Source: Citrobacter freundii ATCC 8090 = MTCC 1658 = NBRC 12681 | GTDB taxonomy: Bacteria > Pseudomonadota > Gammaproteobacteria > Enterobacterales > Enterobacteriaceae | Length of the DNA stretch: 64,000 nt | NCBI RefSeq assembly: GCF_011064845.1 | Contig: NZ_CP049015.1 | Coordinates: 1,364,001 to 1,428,000 of the forward strand | Reading direction: 5' to 3' | Part shown: piece after piece, positions 1 through 8,946 of the stretch | Position numbering within the stretch: the stretch's first letter is position 1 | Layout of the letters: each line of letters starts with the position of its first letter | Notes under the pieces: model-generated | Database searches by the model: none | What the model was told of the DNA's origin: nothing | The model's input: only the letters and a program-made list of their open reading frames with translations | Translations under genes and position numbers: made by a program

Positions 1-17
1 AACCTGTATCCGTCTGT

Positions 18-48
18 AAAAAAACGGGGCGTGTGTATACCCGCCCCG
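18..48 (-). terminator. Intrinsic terminator downstream of purK
   Basis: Read on the - strand there is a 7-bp GC stem (CGGGGCG/CGCCCCG, arms 42-48 and 25-31) with a 10-nt loop, followed by a run of seven T residues (24-18). It begins a few bases after the purK stop codon and fits a Rho-independent terminator ending the purEK transcript. Confidence 0.85.
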
Positions 49-55
49 CGTCTTC

Positions 56-1123
56 TTATTTCAGCTTTGACTGCGCCCAGATAATACCGCTGGCATATTC
101 CGGCGGCAGCAGGGGGATAAGCGCTTCCAGTGTCGCGCTAAGGCGCGCGGTATCGCTGTCGCTCAGGTTCAGGTGACCCACCTTACGCCCTTCACGCACT
201 TCTTTGTCATACCAGTGCAGGTGTACCAGCGGTAGCTTCAGCCAGTCGTAGTTCAGGTCGCTACCAATCAGGTTTACCATCACCGAAGGATTATTCACCA
301 CCGGCGTAGGTAACGGCAGGTTGGTAATGGCGCGCAGGTGCAGCTCAAACTGGCTGATGCTGGCGCCGTTTTGCGTCCAGTGTCCGCTATTGTGCACGCG
401 CGGAGCCAGTTCGTTGATCAGCAGACCTTCCGGGGTGATGAAACACTCCATCGCCATCACGCCGACATAGCCCAGCTCCTGCATGATGGCGGAGAGCATC
501 GCTTCAGCCTGTGCCTGCTGTCTGGCGTTAGCCTGCGGGAACACCACGCTGGTGCGCAGAATGCCGTCCTGATGCAGGTTATGAGTCAGCGGATAGAAAA
601 CGGTGCTGCCGTCATGCGCCCGAGCGCCAACCAGTGAGACTTCGCCAGAGAAGTTGATTCCCCGCTCGACGATGCACTCGCCATAGCAATCATCCGGCAG
701 TTGTGCGGTTTCATTTGCGCGCAAACGCCACTGCCCACGACCGTCGTAGCCGCCGACGCGACGCTTGACGATCGCCAGCTCGCCGAGTTTGTCGAATACC
801 GCAGACCATTCGCTTTTATCTGCCAGCAGTTGCCACGGCGCAGTCGCCAGACCGAGCTTGTCAAAAAGCTGCTTTTGCGTCAGACGGTCGGCAATAATCG
901 GGAAGACGTCGCGGTTAACAAATGCCGGGTGGCGCGCCAGTTCGCGGGTGAGTGCCGTTTCCGGCCAGCGCTCAATCTCAGCGGTGATCACGCTTTGCTG
1001 AAAAGGGACAGCAGCCGGTTCAGCGTCCAGCCCGACGGGCCAGACCGCAATGCCCAGCGGCTCGCCGGCCTGACGCAGCATGCGTCCTAGCTGACCGTTA
1101 CCGAGTACGCAGACCTGCTTCAT
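56..1123 (-). CDS. purK: N5-carboxyaminoimidazole ribonucleotide synthetase PurK
   Basis: ATP-grasp enzyme of de novo purine synthesis. It carboxylates AIR with bicarbonate and ATP to N5-CAIR, which PurE then rearranges. The 355-residue product matches the family length. The N-terminus has the nucleotide-fold start [11 protein letters not shown], the middle has [13 protein letters not shown] typical of the ATP-grasp lid, and the C-terminal half has the metal/ATP segment [12 protein letters not shown]. The start codon overlaps the purE stop by 4 nt (ATGA), so the two are translationally coupled in a purEK operon ended by the terminator at 18-48. It is cytoplasmic. Identification is by recognition of the protein and the invariant purE-purK pairing. 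Confidence 0.97.
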   Translation of the reverse strand: MKQVCVLGNGQLGRMLRQAGEPLGIAVWPVGLDAEPAAVPFQQSVITAEIERWPETALTRELARHPAFVNRDVFPIIADRLTQKQLFDKLGLATAPWQLLADKSEWSAVFDKLGELAIVKRRVGGYDGRGQWRLRANETAQLPDDCYGECIVERGINFSGEVSLVGARAHDGSTVFYPLTHNLHQDGILRTSVVFPQANARQQAQAEAMLSAIMQELGYVGVMAMECFITPEGLLINELAPRVHNSGHWTQNGASISQFELHLRAITNLPLPTPVVNNPSVMVNLIGSDLNYDWLKLPLVHLHWYDKEVREGRKVGHLNLSDSDTARLSATLEALIPLLPPEYASGIIWAQSKLK

Positions 1124-1629
1124 GCCGCACCTCGCGGGTCCGGGTTTTCCAGCACTTCATCGGTTTGTGCTTTGCGCCAGTCGTCCAGACGCTGGTGTAA
1201 TGCTTTGTCGTGTGTAGCCAGAATTTGCGCTGCCAGTAGGGCCGCATTGGCCGCACCCGCTTTGCCGATCGCCAGTGTTCCAACGGGAATACCGCGAGGC
1301 ATTTGAACAATGGAGTAGAGGCTATCTACGCCGCTCAACGCTGCGCTTTGCACCGGAACGCCGAGAACTGGCACCAGCGTTTTCGCCGCAATCATGCCAG
1401 GCAAATGCGCTGCGCCACCGGCTCCGGCAATAATCACCTGATAACCGTTCTCTTCAGCGCTTTCGGCGAAGCTGAACAATTTGTCTGGGGTGCGGTGGGC
1501 GGAGACGACTTCAACATGATGCGGAACGTCCAGGATTTCGAAGATTTCGGCGGCGAACTGCATGGTAGCCCAGTCGCTTTTGGACCCCATCACGATGGCG
1601 ACACGCGCCGGATTATTGCGGGAAGACAT
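1120..1629 (-). CDS. purE: N5-carboxyaminoimidazole ribonucleotide mutase PurE
   Basis: Class I PurE moves the carboxyl group from N5 to C4 of the imidazole (N5-CAIR to CAIR). The 169-residue product carries the diagnostic motifs near the N-terminus: [10 protein letters not shown], then SAHRTPD (catalytic histidine) and [11 protein letters not shown]. It is first gene of purEK, and its stop overlaps the purK start. A PurR box lies about 70 nt upstream at 1701-1716, so purine repression is expected. Start choice is the ATG giving the usual family length. Enzyme and operon are well established in enterobacteria; nothing looks odd except the ERIC repeat just upstream of the operator. Confidence 0.97.
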   Translation of the reverse strand: MSSRNNPARVAIVMGSKSDWATMQFAAEIFEILDVPHHVEVVSAHRTPDKLFSFAESAEENGYQVIIAGAGGAAHLPGMIAAKTLVPVLGVPVQSAALSGVDSLYSIVQMPRGIPVGTLAIGKAGAANAALLAAQILATHDKALHQRLDDWRKAQTDEVLENPDPRGAA

Positions 1630-1678
1630 GCGTCTGAAAACTCCTGTGGTGCACTACACTCGACTTTTGAGGCCACAG

Positions 1679-1716
1679 AGAATAGCATAATTAACCTTCA
1701 AGGAAAACGATTGCGC
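1679..1716 (-). promoter_or_regulatory. purEK promoter region with PurR operator
   Basis: On the - strand positions 1716-1701 read GCGCAATCGTTTTCCT, matching the PurR consensus ANGCAANCGNTTNCNT at every defined position except the first. A plausible -10 (TATTCT, 1684-1679) lies 17 nt after a TTTTCC hexamer (1707-1702), which would put the operator over the -35. The box match is read directly; the promoter hexamers are an inference. Confidence 0.75.
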
Positions 1717-1720
1717 GCTT

Positions 1721-1843
1721 TACACTTCACTCTTCAAGCTGCCTCTTTGTTGGCTGCATCTGCTCACCCTAGTCACTTACTTTTGTAAGCTCCCGGGGAC
1801 TCACAGATTTGCCGCCTCGATGCAACTCGAATTGTTTTGTGTA
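1721..1843. repeat. ERIC (IRU) repeat
   Basis: A 123-bp element carries the recognisable ERIC core. Its complement contains AAGTAAGTGACTAGGGTGAG and GTGAGTCCCCGGGAGCTTAC, close to the sites of the standard ERIC2 and ERIC1R primers. The right part includes the usual tail GCAACTCGAATTGTTT. It fills most of the purE-lpxH gap and its left end lies only 4 bp beyond the PurR box. Confidence 0.88.
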
Positions 1844-1867
1844 AAGAGGAGCTGGATATCTGCAGAA

Positions 1868-2590
1868 TTAAAACGGAAACGCGATTAGCTCAACGTCGCT
1901 GGGCGTGACTTTCACCATTGAGCCTTCGGTATGCCATGCGCCTAATACCACGCGGAAAGCGGGTTGCTCATTGGCCGTGAGTTCGTGGACAGCCGGACGG
2001 TGTGTATGTCCGTGAATTAACCACTGGACCTGATGTTTTTCCATCTCGTTAATCACGGCCTGCGGATTCACATCCATGATTTCCAGCGATTTACTGCTGT
2101 TGGCGGCTTTACTGTTGGCGCGCATTTTTGCGGCAATGCGCTGGCGAACAAACAGGGGCAGGGCGAGAAACAGCTTCTGTAGCCAGGGTTGATGTACTTT
2201 GGCGCGAAACGCCTGATAGCCTGCGTCGTCGGTGCATAAAGTGTCGCCATGCATGATCAGCACCTTGCGGCCATACAGATCGAGCACTTTTTCTTCGGGA
2301 AGCAAGGTCATGCCGCTCGCACGGGCAAAACGTTTGCCGAGCAGAAAATCACGGTTGCCGTGAATAAAAAAGCAGGGGACGCCGGAATCTGCCAGCGTTT
2401 TTATCGCTGCGGCCATTTCATGATGCAGCGGATTCGGGTCGTCATCGCCAATCCAGGCTTCAAACAGGTCGCCGAGAATGTATAGCGCATCGGCCTTGCG
2501 CGCATCGCCGGCTAAAAAACGCAGAAAACCGGCGGTGATCGCCGGTTCTTCTGTGCAGAGATGAAGATCTGCAATAAACAGTGTCGCCAC
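1868..2590 (-). CDS. lpxH: UDP-2,3-diacylglucosamine diphosphatase LpxH
   Basis: Calcineurin-like phosphoesterase that hydrolyses UDP-2,3-diacylglucosamine to lipid X and UMP, the fourth step of lipid A synthesis, acting peripherally at the inner membrane. The 240-residue protein shows the full metal-ligand series in order: ADLHL near residue 8, [29 protein letters not shown], and HGHTHRP near residue 195. The start lies 2 nt from the ppiB stop, so ppiB and lpxH are cotranscribed, as in E. coli. Essential housekeeping function; no oddities. Confidence 0.97.
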   Translation of the reverse strand: MATLFIADLHLCTEEPAITAGFLRFLAGDARKADALYILGDLFEAWIGDDDPNPLHHEMAAAIKTLADSGVPCFFIHGNRDFLLGKRFARASGMTLLPEEKVLDLYGRKVLIMHGDTLCTDDAGYQAFRAKVHQPWLQKLFLALPLFVRQRIAAKMRANSKAANSSKSLEIMDVNPQAVINEMEKHQVQWLIHGHTHRPAVHELTANEQPAFRVVLGAWHTEGSMVKVTPSDVELIAFPF

Positions 2591-2592
2591 GA

Positions 2593-3087
2593 TTACTCGC
2601 TGACGGTCACGTTTTCGATGATAACGTCTTCTTTTGGCACATCCTGGTGCATACCGCTGCGACCGGTGGAAACGCCTTTGATTTTATCAACCACGTCCAT
2701 GCCTTCAACAACTTCAGCGAACACGCAGTAACCCCAACCCTGCATGCTTTCACCGGAGAAGTTCAGGAAGTCGTTGTCAGCAACGTTGATGAAGAACTGT
2801 GCGGTTGCGGAGTGCGGAGCCTGAGTACGCGCCATTGCCAGCGTACCACGGGTGTTTTTCAGACCGTTGTTCGCTTCGTTTTTGATCGCTTCTTTCGTGG
2901 CTTTTTGCTTCATGCCTGGCTCGAAACCGCCGCCCTGGATCATGAAACCGTTAATAACACGGTGGAAAATGGTGTTGTTGTAAAAACCTTCGCGGCAGTA
3001 GTCCAGGAAGTTTTTAACTGTTTCAGGCGCTTTATCATCAAACGTTTTGATTACGATATCGCCGTGATTAGTGTGGAAAGTAACCAT
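2593..3087 (-). CDS. ppiB: Cytoplasmic peptidyl-prolyl cis-trans isomerase B
   Basis: Cyclophilin catalysing cis/trans isomerisation of Xaa-Pro bonds in the cytoplasm. The 164-residue protein has the cyclophilin active-site run [13 protein letters not shown] near residue 45 and [13 protein letters not shown] near residue 90. There is no signal peptide, which separates it from the periplasmic PpiA. It is the promoter-proximal gene of ppiB-lpxH, divergent from cysS, with the two starts 173 nt apart across a short shared regulatory gap. Confidence 0.96.
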   Translation of the reverse strand: MVTFHTNHGDIVIKTFDDKAPETVKNFLDYCREGFYNNTIFHRVINGFMIQGGGFEPGMKQKATKEAIKNEANNGLKNTRGTLAMARTQAPHSATAQFFINVADNDFLNFSGESMQGWGYCVFAEVVEGMDVVDKIKGVSTGRSGMHQDVPKEDVIIENVTVSE

Positions 3088-3260
3088 TTTTGCATCCTGT
3101 TCCGATAGATTGGTGCTTCGACCCCGTCAGGGGTCAGAGTTAGGGGTGTGTTATAGCATAACCGCAAGCTGTGATCACCTCGCAAAGTGTGCTGCTTCCG
3201 GTCTAAATTATGGGTATTATACAGACTTTACTATCCACACACGTCTACACGGAATCTTCG

Positions 3261-4646
3261 ATGTTAAAAATCTTTAATACACTGACGCGCCAAAAAGAGG
3301 AATTCAAACCTATTCATGCCGGGGAAGTCGGCATGTACGTGTGTGGTATTACCGTTTACGATCTCTGTCATATTGGCCACGGACGTACCTTTGTTTCTTT
3401 CGACGTCGTCGCGCGCTACCTGCGTTTCCTCGGCTATAAGCTGAAGTATGTACGCAACATTACCGATATTGATGACAAAATCATCAAGCGCGCGAATGAA
3501 AACGGTGAAAGCTTTGTCGCATTGGTCGACAGAATGATCGCGGAAATGCATAGCGATTTCGATGCGCTGAATATTCTGCGCCCGGATCTGGAGCCGCGCG
3601 CTACGCACCATATCGCTGAAATTATCGAAATCACTGAGCAGCTGATGGCCAAAGGTCACGCTTACGTTGCTGATAACGGCGACGTGATGTTCGACGTGCC
3701 GACTGACCCGAACTACGGTCAGCTGTCACGCCAGGATCTGGATCAGCTGCAGGCGGGTGCTCGCGTTGACGTGGTTGATGTGAAGCGTAACCCGATGGAC
3801 TTCGTGCTGTGGAAAATGTCCAAAGAAGGCGAGCCGAGCTGGCCGTCTCCATGGGGCGCTGGTCGTCCGGGCTGGCACATCGAATGTTCGGCGATGAACT
3901 GCAAACAACTGGGTAACCATTTCGATATTCACGGCGGCGGTTCGGACCTGATGTTCCCGCACCATGAAAACGAAATCGCGCAGTCCACCTGTGCGCATGA
4001 CGGTGAGTACGTTAATTACTGGATGCACTCCGGGATGGTGATGGTTGACCGCGAGAAAATGTCTAAATCGCTGGGCAACTTCTTTACCGTGCGCGATGTG
4101 CTGAAATACTACGACGCCGAAACCATTCGCTACTTCCTGATGTCGGGTCACTATCGTAGCCAGCTCAACTACAGCGAAGAGAACCTGAAACAGGCGCGTT
4201 CTGCGCTGGAGCGTCTGTACACTGCACTGCGCGGTACCGACAAATCCGTTGCCCCTGCGGGTGGCGAGGCCTTTGAAGCACGTTTCATTGAAGCGATGGA
4301 CGATGACTTCAACACGCCGGAAGCTTACTCCGTGCTGTTTGATATGGCGCGTGAAGTTAACCGCCTGAAGGGTGAAGATATGGCGGCGGCTAACGGTATG
4401 GCTGCGCATCTGCGCAAGCTCTCCAGCGTGCTGGGACTGCTGGAACAGGATCCGGAAGCGTTCCTGCAAAGCGGGGCGCAGGCGGATGACGGTGAAGTTG
4501 CTGAAATTGAAGCGTTAATCCAACAGCGTCTGGATGCGCGTAAAGCGAAAGACTGGGCGGCGGCTGATGCCGCGCGTGACCGTCTCAATGAGATGGGCAT
4601 CGTGCTGGAAGACGGCCCGCAGGGCACCACCTGGCGTCGTAAGTAA
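3261..4646 (+). CDS. cysS: Cysteinyl-tRNA synthetase
   Basis: Class I aminoacyl-tRNA synthetase charging tRNA-Cys. The ATG at 3261 is chosen because it gives a 461-residue protein, the usual length, beginning [10 protein letters not shown]; an in-frame upstream ATG at 3210 would add 17 unrelated residues. The HIGH-type motif is CHIGHGRTF near residue 36 and the KMSKS loop is EKMSKS near residue 268. The zinc site that selects cysteine is visible as YVCGIT, HIECSAM and FPHHENE. A single gene, followed by a REP pair. Confidence 0.97.
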   Translation: MLKIFNTLTRQKEEFKPIHAGEVGMYVCGITVYDLCHIGHGRTFVSFDVVARYLRFLGYKLKYVRNITDIDDKIIKRANENGESFVALVDRMIAEMHSDFDALNILRPDLEPRATHHIAEIIEITEQLMAKGHAYVADNGDVMFDVPTDPNYGQLSRQDLDQLQAGARVDVVDVKRNPMDFVLWKMSKEGEPSWPSPWGAGRPGWHIECSAMNCKQLGNHFDIHGGGSDLMFPHHENEIAQSTCAHDGEYVNYWMHSGMVMVDREKMSKSLGNFFTVRDVLKYYDAETIRYFLMSGHYRSQLNYSEENLKQARSALERLYTALRGTDKSVAPAGGEAFEARFIEAMDDDFNTPEAYSVLFDMAREVNRLKGEDMAAANGMAAHLRKLSSVLGLLEQDPEAFLQSGAQADDGEVAEIEALIQQRLDARKAKDWAAADAARDRLNEMGIVLEDGPQGTTWRRK

Positions 4647-4656
4647 CTCTCTATAT

Positions 4657-4733
4657 TGCCGGATGGCGGCTTACGCCTTATCCGGCCTACGATGGAATGA
4701 TCGGTAGGCCTGATAAGCGTAGCGCCATCAGGC
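4657..4733. repeat. REP pair (BIME) downstream of cysS
   Basis: Two facing REP units: 4657-4690 (containing GCCGGATGGCGGCTTACGCC) and 4703-4733 (containing GTAGGCCTGATAAGCGTAGC), separated by 12 bp. They lie between the convergent cysS and ybcI stop codons, the typical place for such elements, and may protect or terminate transcripts. Confidence 0.88.
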
Positions 4734-4737
4734 ACTA

Positions 4738-5262
4738 TTAATGACGTTTGTACCACCACAGCACACCCATCATCATAACGGCCGGCAGCCATACCCACAT
4801 CAACTCCGAAGTTATTACCTGATGCCCATACGGTGTGGCGTAGCGTGATAGCGCAAACGGGGCGACTTTAATCACCTGCCACGGTGCAAAGAAGCGTTCA
4901 TCCGACCACGGCCACAGCCAGCCGACGCCTTTGCCGCCTGTCGTAACGGAATCCAGCAGACTGTGTGACAGCAGTGAAACCGTCAGGAATAGCCAGCAGC
5001 GAATCAATCCCGCCTTAAACCATCGTCGGCCAATCAATACGCAGAGCAGCGGTACCACGAAGGCGAACAGCAGTGAGTGGGTAAATCCCCGGTGGCCAAA
5101 CACATTGCCATAGGCGACACCGAACTTAAATGACAACACATCGGCATCTGGCAGCATAGCCAGAACGACGCCAGCAAACAGTAATCGTGGGGGGATGACT
5201 TTAAGTCCGAGACCTAACCCTAAACAGAGCGGAACGGCTGCGTGGGTAACAATAGTGGGCAT
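4738..5262 (-). CDS. ybcI: Inner membrane protein YbcI (YdjM/DUF457 family)
   Basis: A 174-residue polytopic membrane protein with the conserved family opening PTIVTHAAVPLCLG and an internal HRGFTHSLLF segment. Histidines in the sequence THAAV...HRGFTHS...SHSLLD suggest the metal-dependent hydrolase signature of the YdjM/LexA-regulated membrane family. About four hydrophobic segments are evident. It sits in the same place (cysS-ybcI-ybcJ-folD) as in E. coli. The biochemical role is not established. Identification rests on sequence recognition and synteny. Confidence 0.9.
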   Translation of the reverse strand: MPTIVTHAAVPLCLGLGLGLKVIPPRLLFAGVVLAMLPDADVLSFKFGVAYGNVFGHRGFTHSLLFAFVVPLLCVLIGRRWFKAGLIRCWLFLTVSLLSHSLLDSVTTGGKGVGWLWPWSDERFFAPWQVIKVAPFALSRYATPYGHQVITSELMWVWLPAVMMMGVLWWYKRH

Positions 5263-5351
5263 GATGATCGCTTCGTGTGGAAAAACAACATGCTAACAGT
5301 TCACTGTGAAGCGGGGATGAAGTCATTATCTGAAAACGAGAGGGAGAAGTG

Positions 5352-5379
5352 GCCGGATACGGTGTTTACCTCATCCGGC
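5352..5379. repeat. Single REP-like palindrome
   Basis: Imperfect palindrome with terminal arms GCCGGAT/ATCCGGC (5352-5358 and 5373-5379), the conserved REP ends, just downstream of the ybcJ stop codon (ybcJ reads on the - strand). Confidence 0.6.
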
Positions 5380-5387
5380 ACTTAGGG

Positions 5388-5600
5388 TCATGCCACGACG
5401 CTAATGCTGTGACCTTCAAAGCTCACGGTCTGTCCGGCAACGATTTTGCAGCGTTTACGCGTTTCAACAACACCATCGACCTTCACTAACCCTTCGCCAA
5501 TAGCAATTTTTGCCTGGGCGCCGCTTTCGCTCCAGCCTTCCAGCTTCAGCAGATCGCAGAGTTCAACATGTGGGTGTTTACCCAGTGAAAATGTGGCCAT
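5388..5600 (-). CDS. ybcJ: S4-domain RNA-binding protein YbcJ
   Basis: A 70-residue protein consisting of one S4-like fold: VELCDLLKLEGWSESGAQAK followed by GLVKVDGVVETRKRCKI and a basic turn. The E. coli homologue is a small ribosome-associated-type RNA-binding protein of unclear role. Its start is 1 nt away from the folD stop, indicating coupling with folD (folD upstream, ybcJ downstream on the - strand). Confidence 0.93.
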   Translation of the reverse strand: MATFSLGKHPHVELCDLLKLEGWSESGAQAKIAIGEGLVKVDGVVETRKRCKIVAGQTVSFEGHSISVVA

Positions 5601-5601
5601 C

Positions 5602-6468
5602 TTAAACGTCCTTTACATCATGATATTCAACACACGCCTGCAGCGTGTTTTCGATAAGTGTGGCGACCGTCATTGGGCCTACGCCGCCGGGGACCGGCGT
5701 GATATATGACGCGCGTGCGGCAGCATCTTCAAAGACCACATCGCCAACAACCTTACCATTCTCCAGACGGTTGATGCCGACATCAATCACAATCGCACCT
5801 TCTTTGATCCACTCGCCAGGAATAAAGCCCGGTTTACCGACGGCAACAATTAGCAGGTCAGCATGCTCAACGTGGCGACGCAGATCTTTGGTGAAGCGAT
5901 GGGTGACGGTGGTGGTGCAGCCAGCCAGCAGCAGTTCCATGCTCATTGGGCGACCGACGATGTTTGAAGCGCCAATGACGACCGCATTCAGGCCGTAGGT
6001 GTCGATGTTGTAACGCTCAAGCAGGGTCACGATACCGCGCGGGGTACAAGGACGCAGGCGCGGCGCACGCTGACACAGGCGACCGACGTTATACGGATGA
6101 AAACCGTCAACGTCTTTATCCGGTGCAATACGCTCCAGCACTTTAACGTTGTCGATACCGGCAGGTAACGGCAGCTGTACCAGAATACCGTCAATGGTGG
6201 TATCTGCATTGAGCGTATCGATCAGCTCAAGAAGCTCCGCCTCGCTCGTGGTTTCGGGCAGGTCATAGGAGCGGGAGACGAACCCCACTTCGTCGCAGGC
6301 TTTGCGTTTACTCGCGACGTAAATTTGCGAAGCCGGATTGCTGCCTACCAGCACAACAGCCAGGCCTGGGGCGCGTAATCCAGCCGCTAAACGCGCCTGA
6401 ACTTTTTGAGCAACCTCAGAGCGCACCTGCTGCGCAATCGTTTTACCGTCAATAATCTTTGCTGCCAT
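5602..6468 (-). CDS. folD: Methylenetetrahydrofolate dehydrogenase/cyclohydrolase FolD
   Basis: Bifunctional cytoplasmic enzyme interconverting 5,10-methylene-, 5,10-methenyl- and 10-formyl-tetrahydrofolate with NADP. The 288-residue sequence contains the active-site lysine region [13 protein letters not shown] near residue 50, [10 protein letters not shown] near 98, the dinucleotide-binding stretch [12 protein letters not shown] near 163, and the C-terminal [11 protein letters not shown]. Length and motifs match the family. First gene of folD-ybcJ, divergent from the fim operon across 571 bp. Confidence 0.97.
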   Translation of the reverse strand: MAAKIIDGKTIAQQVRSEVAQKVQARLAAGLRAPGLAVVLVGSNPASQIYVASKRKACDEVGFVSRSYDLPETTSEAELLELIDTLNADTTIDGILVQLPLPAGIDNVKVLERIAPDKDVDGFHPYNVGRLCQRAPRLRPCTPRGIVTLLERYNIDTYGLNAVVIGASNIVGRPMSMELLLAGCTTTVTHRFTKDLRRHVEHADLLIVAVGKPGFIPGEWIKEGAIVIDVGINRLENGKVVGDVVFEDAAARASYITPVPGGVGPMTVATLIENTLQACVEYHDVKDV

Positions 6469-7039
6469 CAGAGAGAGGATTCCGTCTGTTACGTTAAATC
6501 GAAGGGGATGCCACTATTTTGTCAGAAGCGGGACGTGCTGTCAGTTTTCGTTTGCGTTTTTATGTGCGCCAGGGCCGTCACGGGCTGCAAATGGTGTCAG
6601 CACAAAGGCTGAAGCCTTACGAATAAATAGTAAGCATGCTAATTAAAATTAACGTGAATGAAACATCTCATCACCCTGGGTTCTTTATGGGTAATGCTTC
6701 ATAAACCAGACTGTTACGTACTATTACGGCGGCATTTAGGTAATATTAACCAAGACTTTTCTTAGATCCCATTAAGAATTAGCCAGGGCTATTAAAAGGA
6801 TTTGCAGGTATTTTTCATTAATTGAAATGTTTAATTTATCGCTGTGACGAATAGTCATATTCGCGAAGGATAATTAGTAAATCAAATACTCAGGAGAGTC
6901 GGGGTAAAAGGTTAGCTAATTCTCTTGCGATATATATCTTTACAGGATGCAGAGATAATTAGCCTGACATTTAATGTCGATAATGAAAACGGATCCCGCA
7001 GGATGCTGGAGCCGGATGTGTGTAATTCAAGGGAAATCC
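6469..7039. other. folD-fimA intergenic region
   Basis: 571 bp without a convincing gene. The right half (about 6610-6960) is AT-rich and should hold the fimA promoter. A short palindrome, CGAATA-GTCA-TATTCG, lies at 6848-6863. The 9-bp inverted repeat TTGGGGCCA of the E. coli fimS switch was not seen, consistent with Salmonella-type control through FimZ/FimY/FimW rather than DNA inversion. Confidence 0.6.
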
Positions 7040-7594
7040 ATGAAACGTAAATTAATGACCTCTTCTGTTATTGCCAGCCTGATGTTAGTCGCAGGTGCTG
7101 CGGTTGCAGCCGATCCGGTAAGCGTGAGCGGCGGTACTGTGCATTTTGAAGGTGAACTGGTCAATGCAGCCTGTGCAGTCAGTACTCAGTCATCCGATCA
7201 GGTTGTTACCTTAGGCCAGTATCGTACTGCCAGTTTTGCCGCAGTAGGTGATACAACGGCACAAATTCCGTTCTCCATCGTGCTGAACGACTGTGACCCG
7301 AAAGTTGCCGCAACCGCAGCTGTGGCTTTCTCTGGTCAATCCGATATTACCAACAACAACCTGCTGGCTGTCACTTCTGCAGATAACGGTACCACTGCCA
7401 GCGGTGTCGGGATTGAAATTCTGGACAATACGTCCACCGCGCTGAAGCCAGATGGTGCCACCTTCTCTACCGCTCAGGCTCTGGTAGAAGGGACCAACAC
7501 CCTGCGTTTCTCTGCGCGTTACAAAGCCACTGCCACCAGCGCTACGCCGGGTCAGGCAAATGCCGACGCGACGTTCATCATGAAGTACGAATAA
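7040..7594 (+). CDS. fimA: Type 1 fimbrial major subunit FimA
   Basis: Major pilin of a Salmonella-type type 1 fimbria. The ATG at 7040 is preceded by AAGGGAAA and opens a signal peptide ([22 protein letters not shown], cleavage near residue 23). An in-frame upstream ATG at 6974 would bury the signal sequence and is rejected. The mature chain has the chaperone-usher pilin hallmarks: Cys pair (NAACAVS and LNDCDPK), the QYRTASF segment and a C-terminal beta-zipper motif ending MKYE. The 184-residue length fits. A small hairpin follows before fimI, which could keep fimA expression above the downstream genes. Confidence 0.95.
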   Translation: MKRKLMTSSVIASLMLVAGAAVAADPVSVSGGTVHFEGELVNAACAVSTQSSDQVVTLGQYRTASFAAVGDTTAQIPFSIVLNDCDPKVAATAAVAFSGQSDITNNNLLAVTSADNGTTASGVGIEILDNTSTALKPDGATFSTAQALVEGTNTLRFSARYKATATSATPGQANADATFIMKYE

Positions 7595-7624
7595 GCCGTT
7601 TTGATTTGCGCAAGGATGACGTTC

Positions 7625-7641
7625 GCCTCACTGGATGAGGC
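7625..7641 (+). other. fimA-fimI intergenic hairpin
   Basis: GCCTCA-CTGGA-TGAGGC gives a 6-bp stem in the 77-nt gap between fimA and fimI, without a T-run. It may stabilise the fimA message or attenuate read-through. Confidence 0.35.
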
Positions 7642-7671
7642 AATTTCCGGGGATGATGAAGGATGCGGCAG

Positions 7672-8205
7672 ATGATAGGGAAAGGCGTGGCGCTGGCGGG
7701 AATGCTGTGCGTACTGCCTGTGTTTGCACATACGGTAATACTGGAAAGTGGGCGCCTTCACTTACGGGGGCAGCTCGTCAATGGTGCCTGCACGGTCGCT
7801 ACTGACAGCCAAAATTTGCGGGTGCAAATGGGGCAGTATCGCACCAATGCTTTCTCTGGGACGGGGAGCTTTGCCTCTACCAGCGTGCCGTTTTCACTGC
7901 GCTTAACGTCATGCAGCTCCGATGTTTATGACCACGTTGGGATTGCGTTTGCAGGCGTGACGCCAGCGGAAGATCCGCAGGTTTTCCTTGCCAGTGGAGA
8001 TGCGTCTGCGGCTTCGGGGATCGGCCTGGAGTTATTTGACCAGCGCCAACGGCAAATTATTCCGAACGCGCTGCCGCTTCATTATGCGCCGATTATAACG
8101 CAAGAGATGACGTTTCATTTCACTGCTCGTTATCGGGCTGTCTCGGAAAATATAACGCCGGGAACGCTTCGTTCAGACGTGTGGTTTACGTTGGTTTATC
8201 CCTGA
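7672..8205 (+). CDS. fimI: Type 1 fimbrial protein FimI
   Basis: Fimbrin-like minor protein exported to the periplasm. Two in-frame ATGs compete: 7663 and 7672. The second is preferred because GAAGGA lies 8 nt before it; from there the protein has 177 residues with a short signal peptide ([19 protein letters not shown]). Pilin features are present: NGACTVAT and LTSCSSD cysteines, the MGQYRTNAF segment shared with FimA, and a C-terminal LVYP edge strand. Second gene of fimAICDHF. In related systems FimI helps terminate or anchor the rod; that role is inferred from the family. Confidence 0.9.
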   Translation: MIGKGVALAGMLCVLPVFAHTVILESGRLHLRGQLVNGACTVATDSQNLRVQMGQYRTNAFSGTGSFASTSVPFSLRLTSCSSDVYDHVGIAFAGVTPAEDPQVFLASGDASAASGIGLELFDQRQRQIIPNALPLHYAPIITQEMTFHFTARYRAVSENITPGTLRSDVWFTLVYP

Positions 8206-8246
8206 TTTATTTCCCAACGATAATCACACCAAAGGTATTTGTAGCT

Positions 8247-8939
8247 ATGTTTAATTATCTAAAATCAGGTTTTATCCTTTTACTGTTCTTATTTCCTGTT
8301 GCCAGTGTTCAGGCTGCCGGAGGCATTGCATTAGGCGCTACCCGTGTTATTTATCCAGCCGATGCCAAACAAACGTCACTGTCTATTAGCAATAGTGATA
8401 CCAAAGAACGTTACCTGGTCAATTCATGGATTGAGAATAGCGCAGGTGTTAAAGAAAAATCGTTTGTGGTTACACCTCCGTTGTTTGTCAGCGAGCCCAA
8501 AAGCGAAAACACGTTGCGTATTATCTATGCAGGTGTTCCGTTGCCCAAAGATCGTGAGTCGCTGTTCTGGATGAACGTAAAAGCCATTCCGTCAGTCAAT
8601 AAAAACAGCCTTGAGGGCAAAAACGTTCTGCAACTGGCGATTCTGTCCCGCATCAAGCTTTTCGTCCGTCCGAATAATTTGCCGCAAATCCCGGAAGATG
8701 CCCCGGGGATGCTGACGTTTTCCCGTTCAGGCAACCACCTGAAAATTAACAATCCGTCAGCGTATTACGTCACGTTGGTCAATCTCAACGTGGGGAAAAC
8801 GAAGGTCGATAACGTGATGGTTGCACCGAAAAGTGATGCGCAGGTTCTGTTGCCAACAGGCGTGCAGGGCAACGTTACGTTCCAGACGGTCAATGATTAT
8901 GGCGCTGTGACCCCGGCCCAAACGGTTAGCGTGCGTTGA
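8247..8939 (+). CDS. fimC: Periplasmic fimbrial chaperone FimC
   Basis: PapD-like chaperone that donates a strand to fimbrial subunits in the periplasm. The ATG at 8247 follows AAAGG and gives 230 residues with a signal peptide ending near VQAAGG. Family motifs: [14 protein letters not shown] at the mature start, [10 protein letters not shown] near the middle, and [13 protein letters not shown], which marks the cleft with conserved basic residues. It sits between fimI and the usher fimD (7 nt gap). Confidence 0.95.
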   Translation: MFNYLKSGFILLLFLFPVASVQAAGGIALGATRVIYPADAKQTSLSISNSDTKERYLVNSWIENSAGVKEKSFVVTPPLFVSEPKSENTLRIIYAGVPLPKDRESLFWMNVKAIPSVNKNSLEGKNVLQLAILSRIKLFVRPNNLPQIPEDAPGMLTFSRSGNHLKINNPSAYYVTLVNLNVGKTKVDNVMVAPKSDAQVLLPTGVQGNVTFQTVNDYGAVTPAQTVSVR

Positions 8940-8946
8940 GATAACG

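Noticed and set aside
3726..4469. Long open frame (247 codons) on the - strand inside cysS
   Set aside because: It lies wholly antisense to a clearly conserved essential gene, has no ribosome-binding site or recognisable domain, and arises from codon bias.
6469..7039. Invertible promoter switch (fimS type) upstream of fimA
   Set aside because: No TTGGGGCCA-type inverted repeats and no fimB/fimE-like recombinase gene in the window; regulators are of the Salmonella FimZ/Y/W type.
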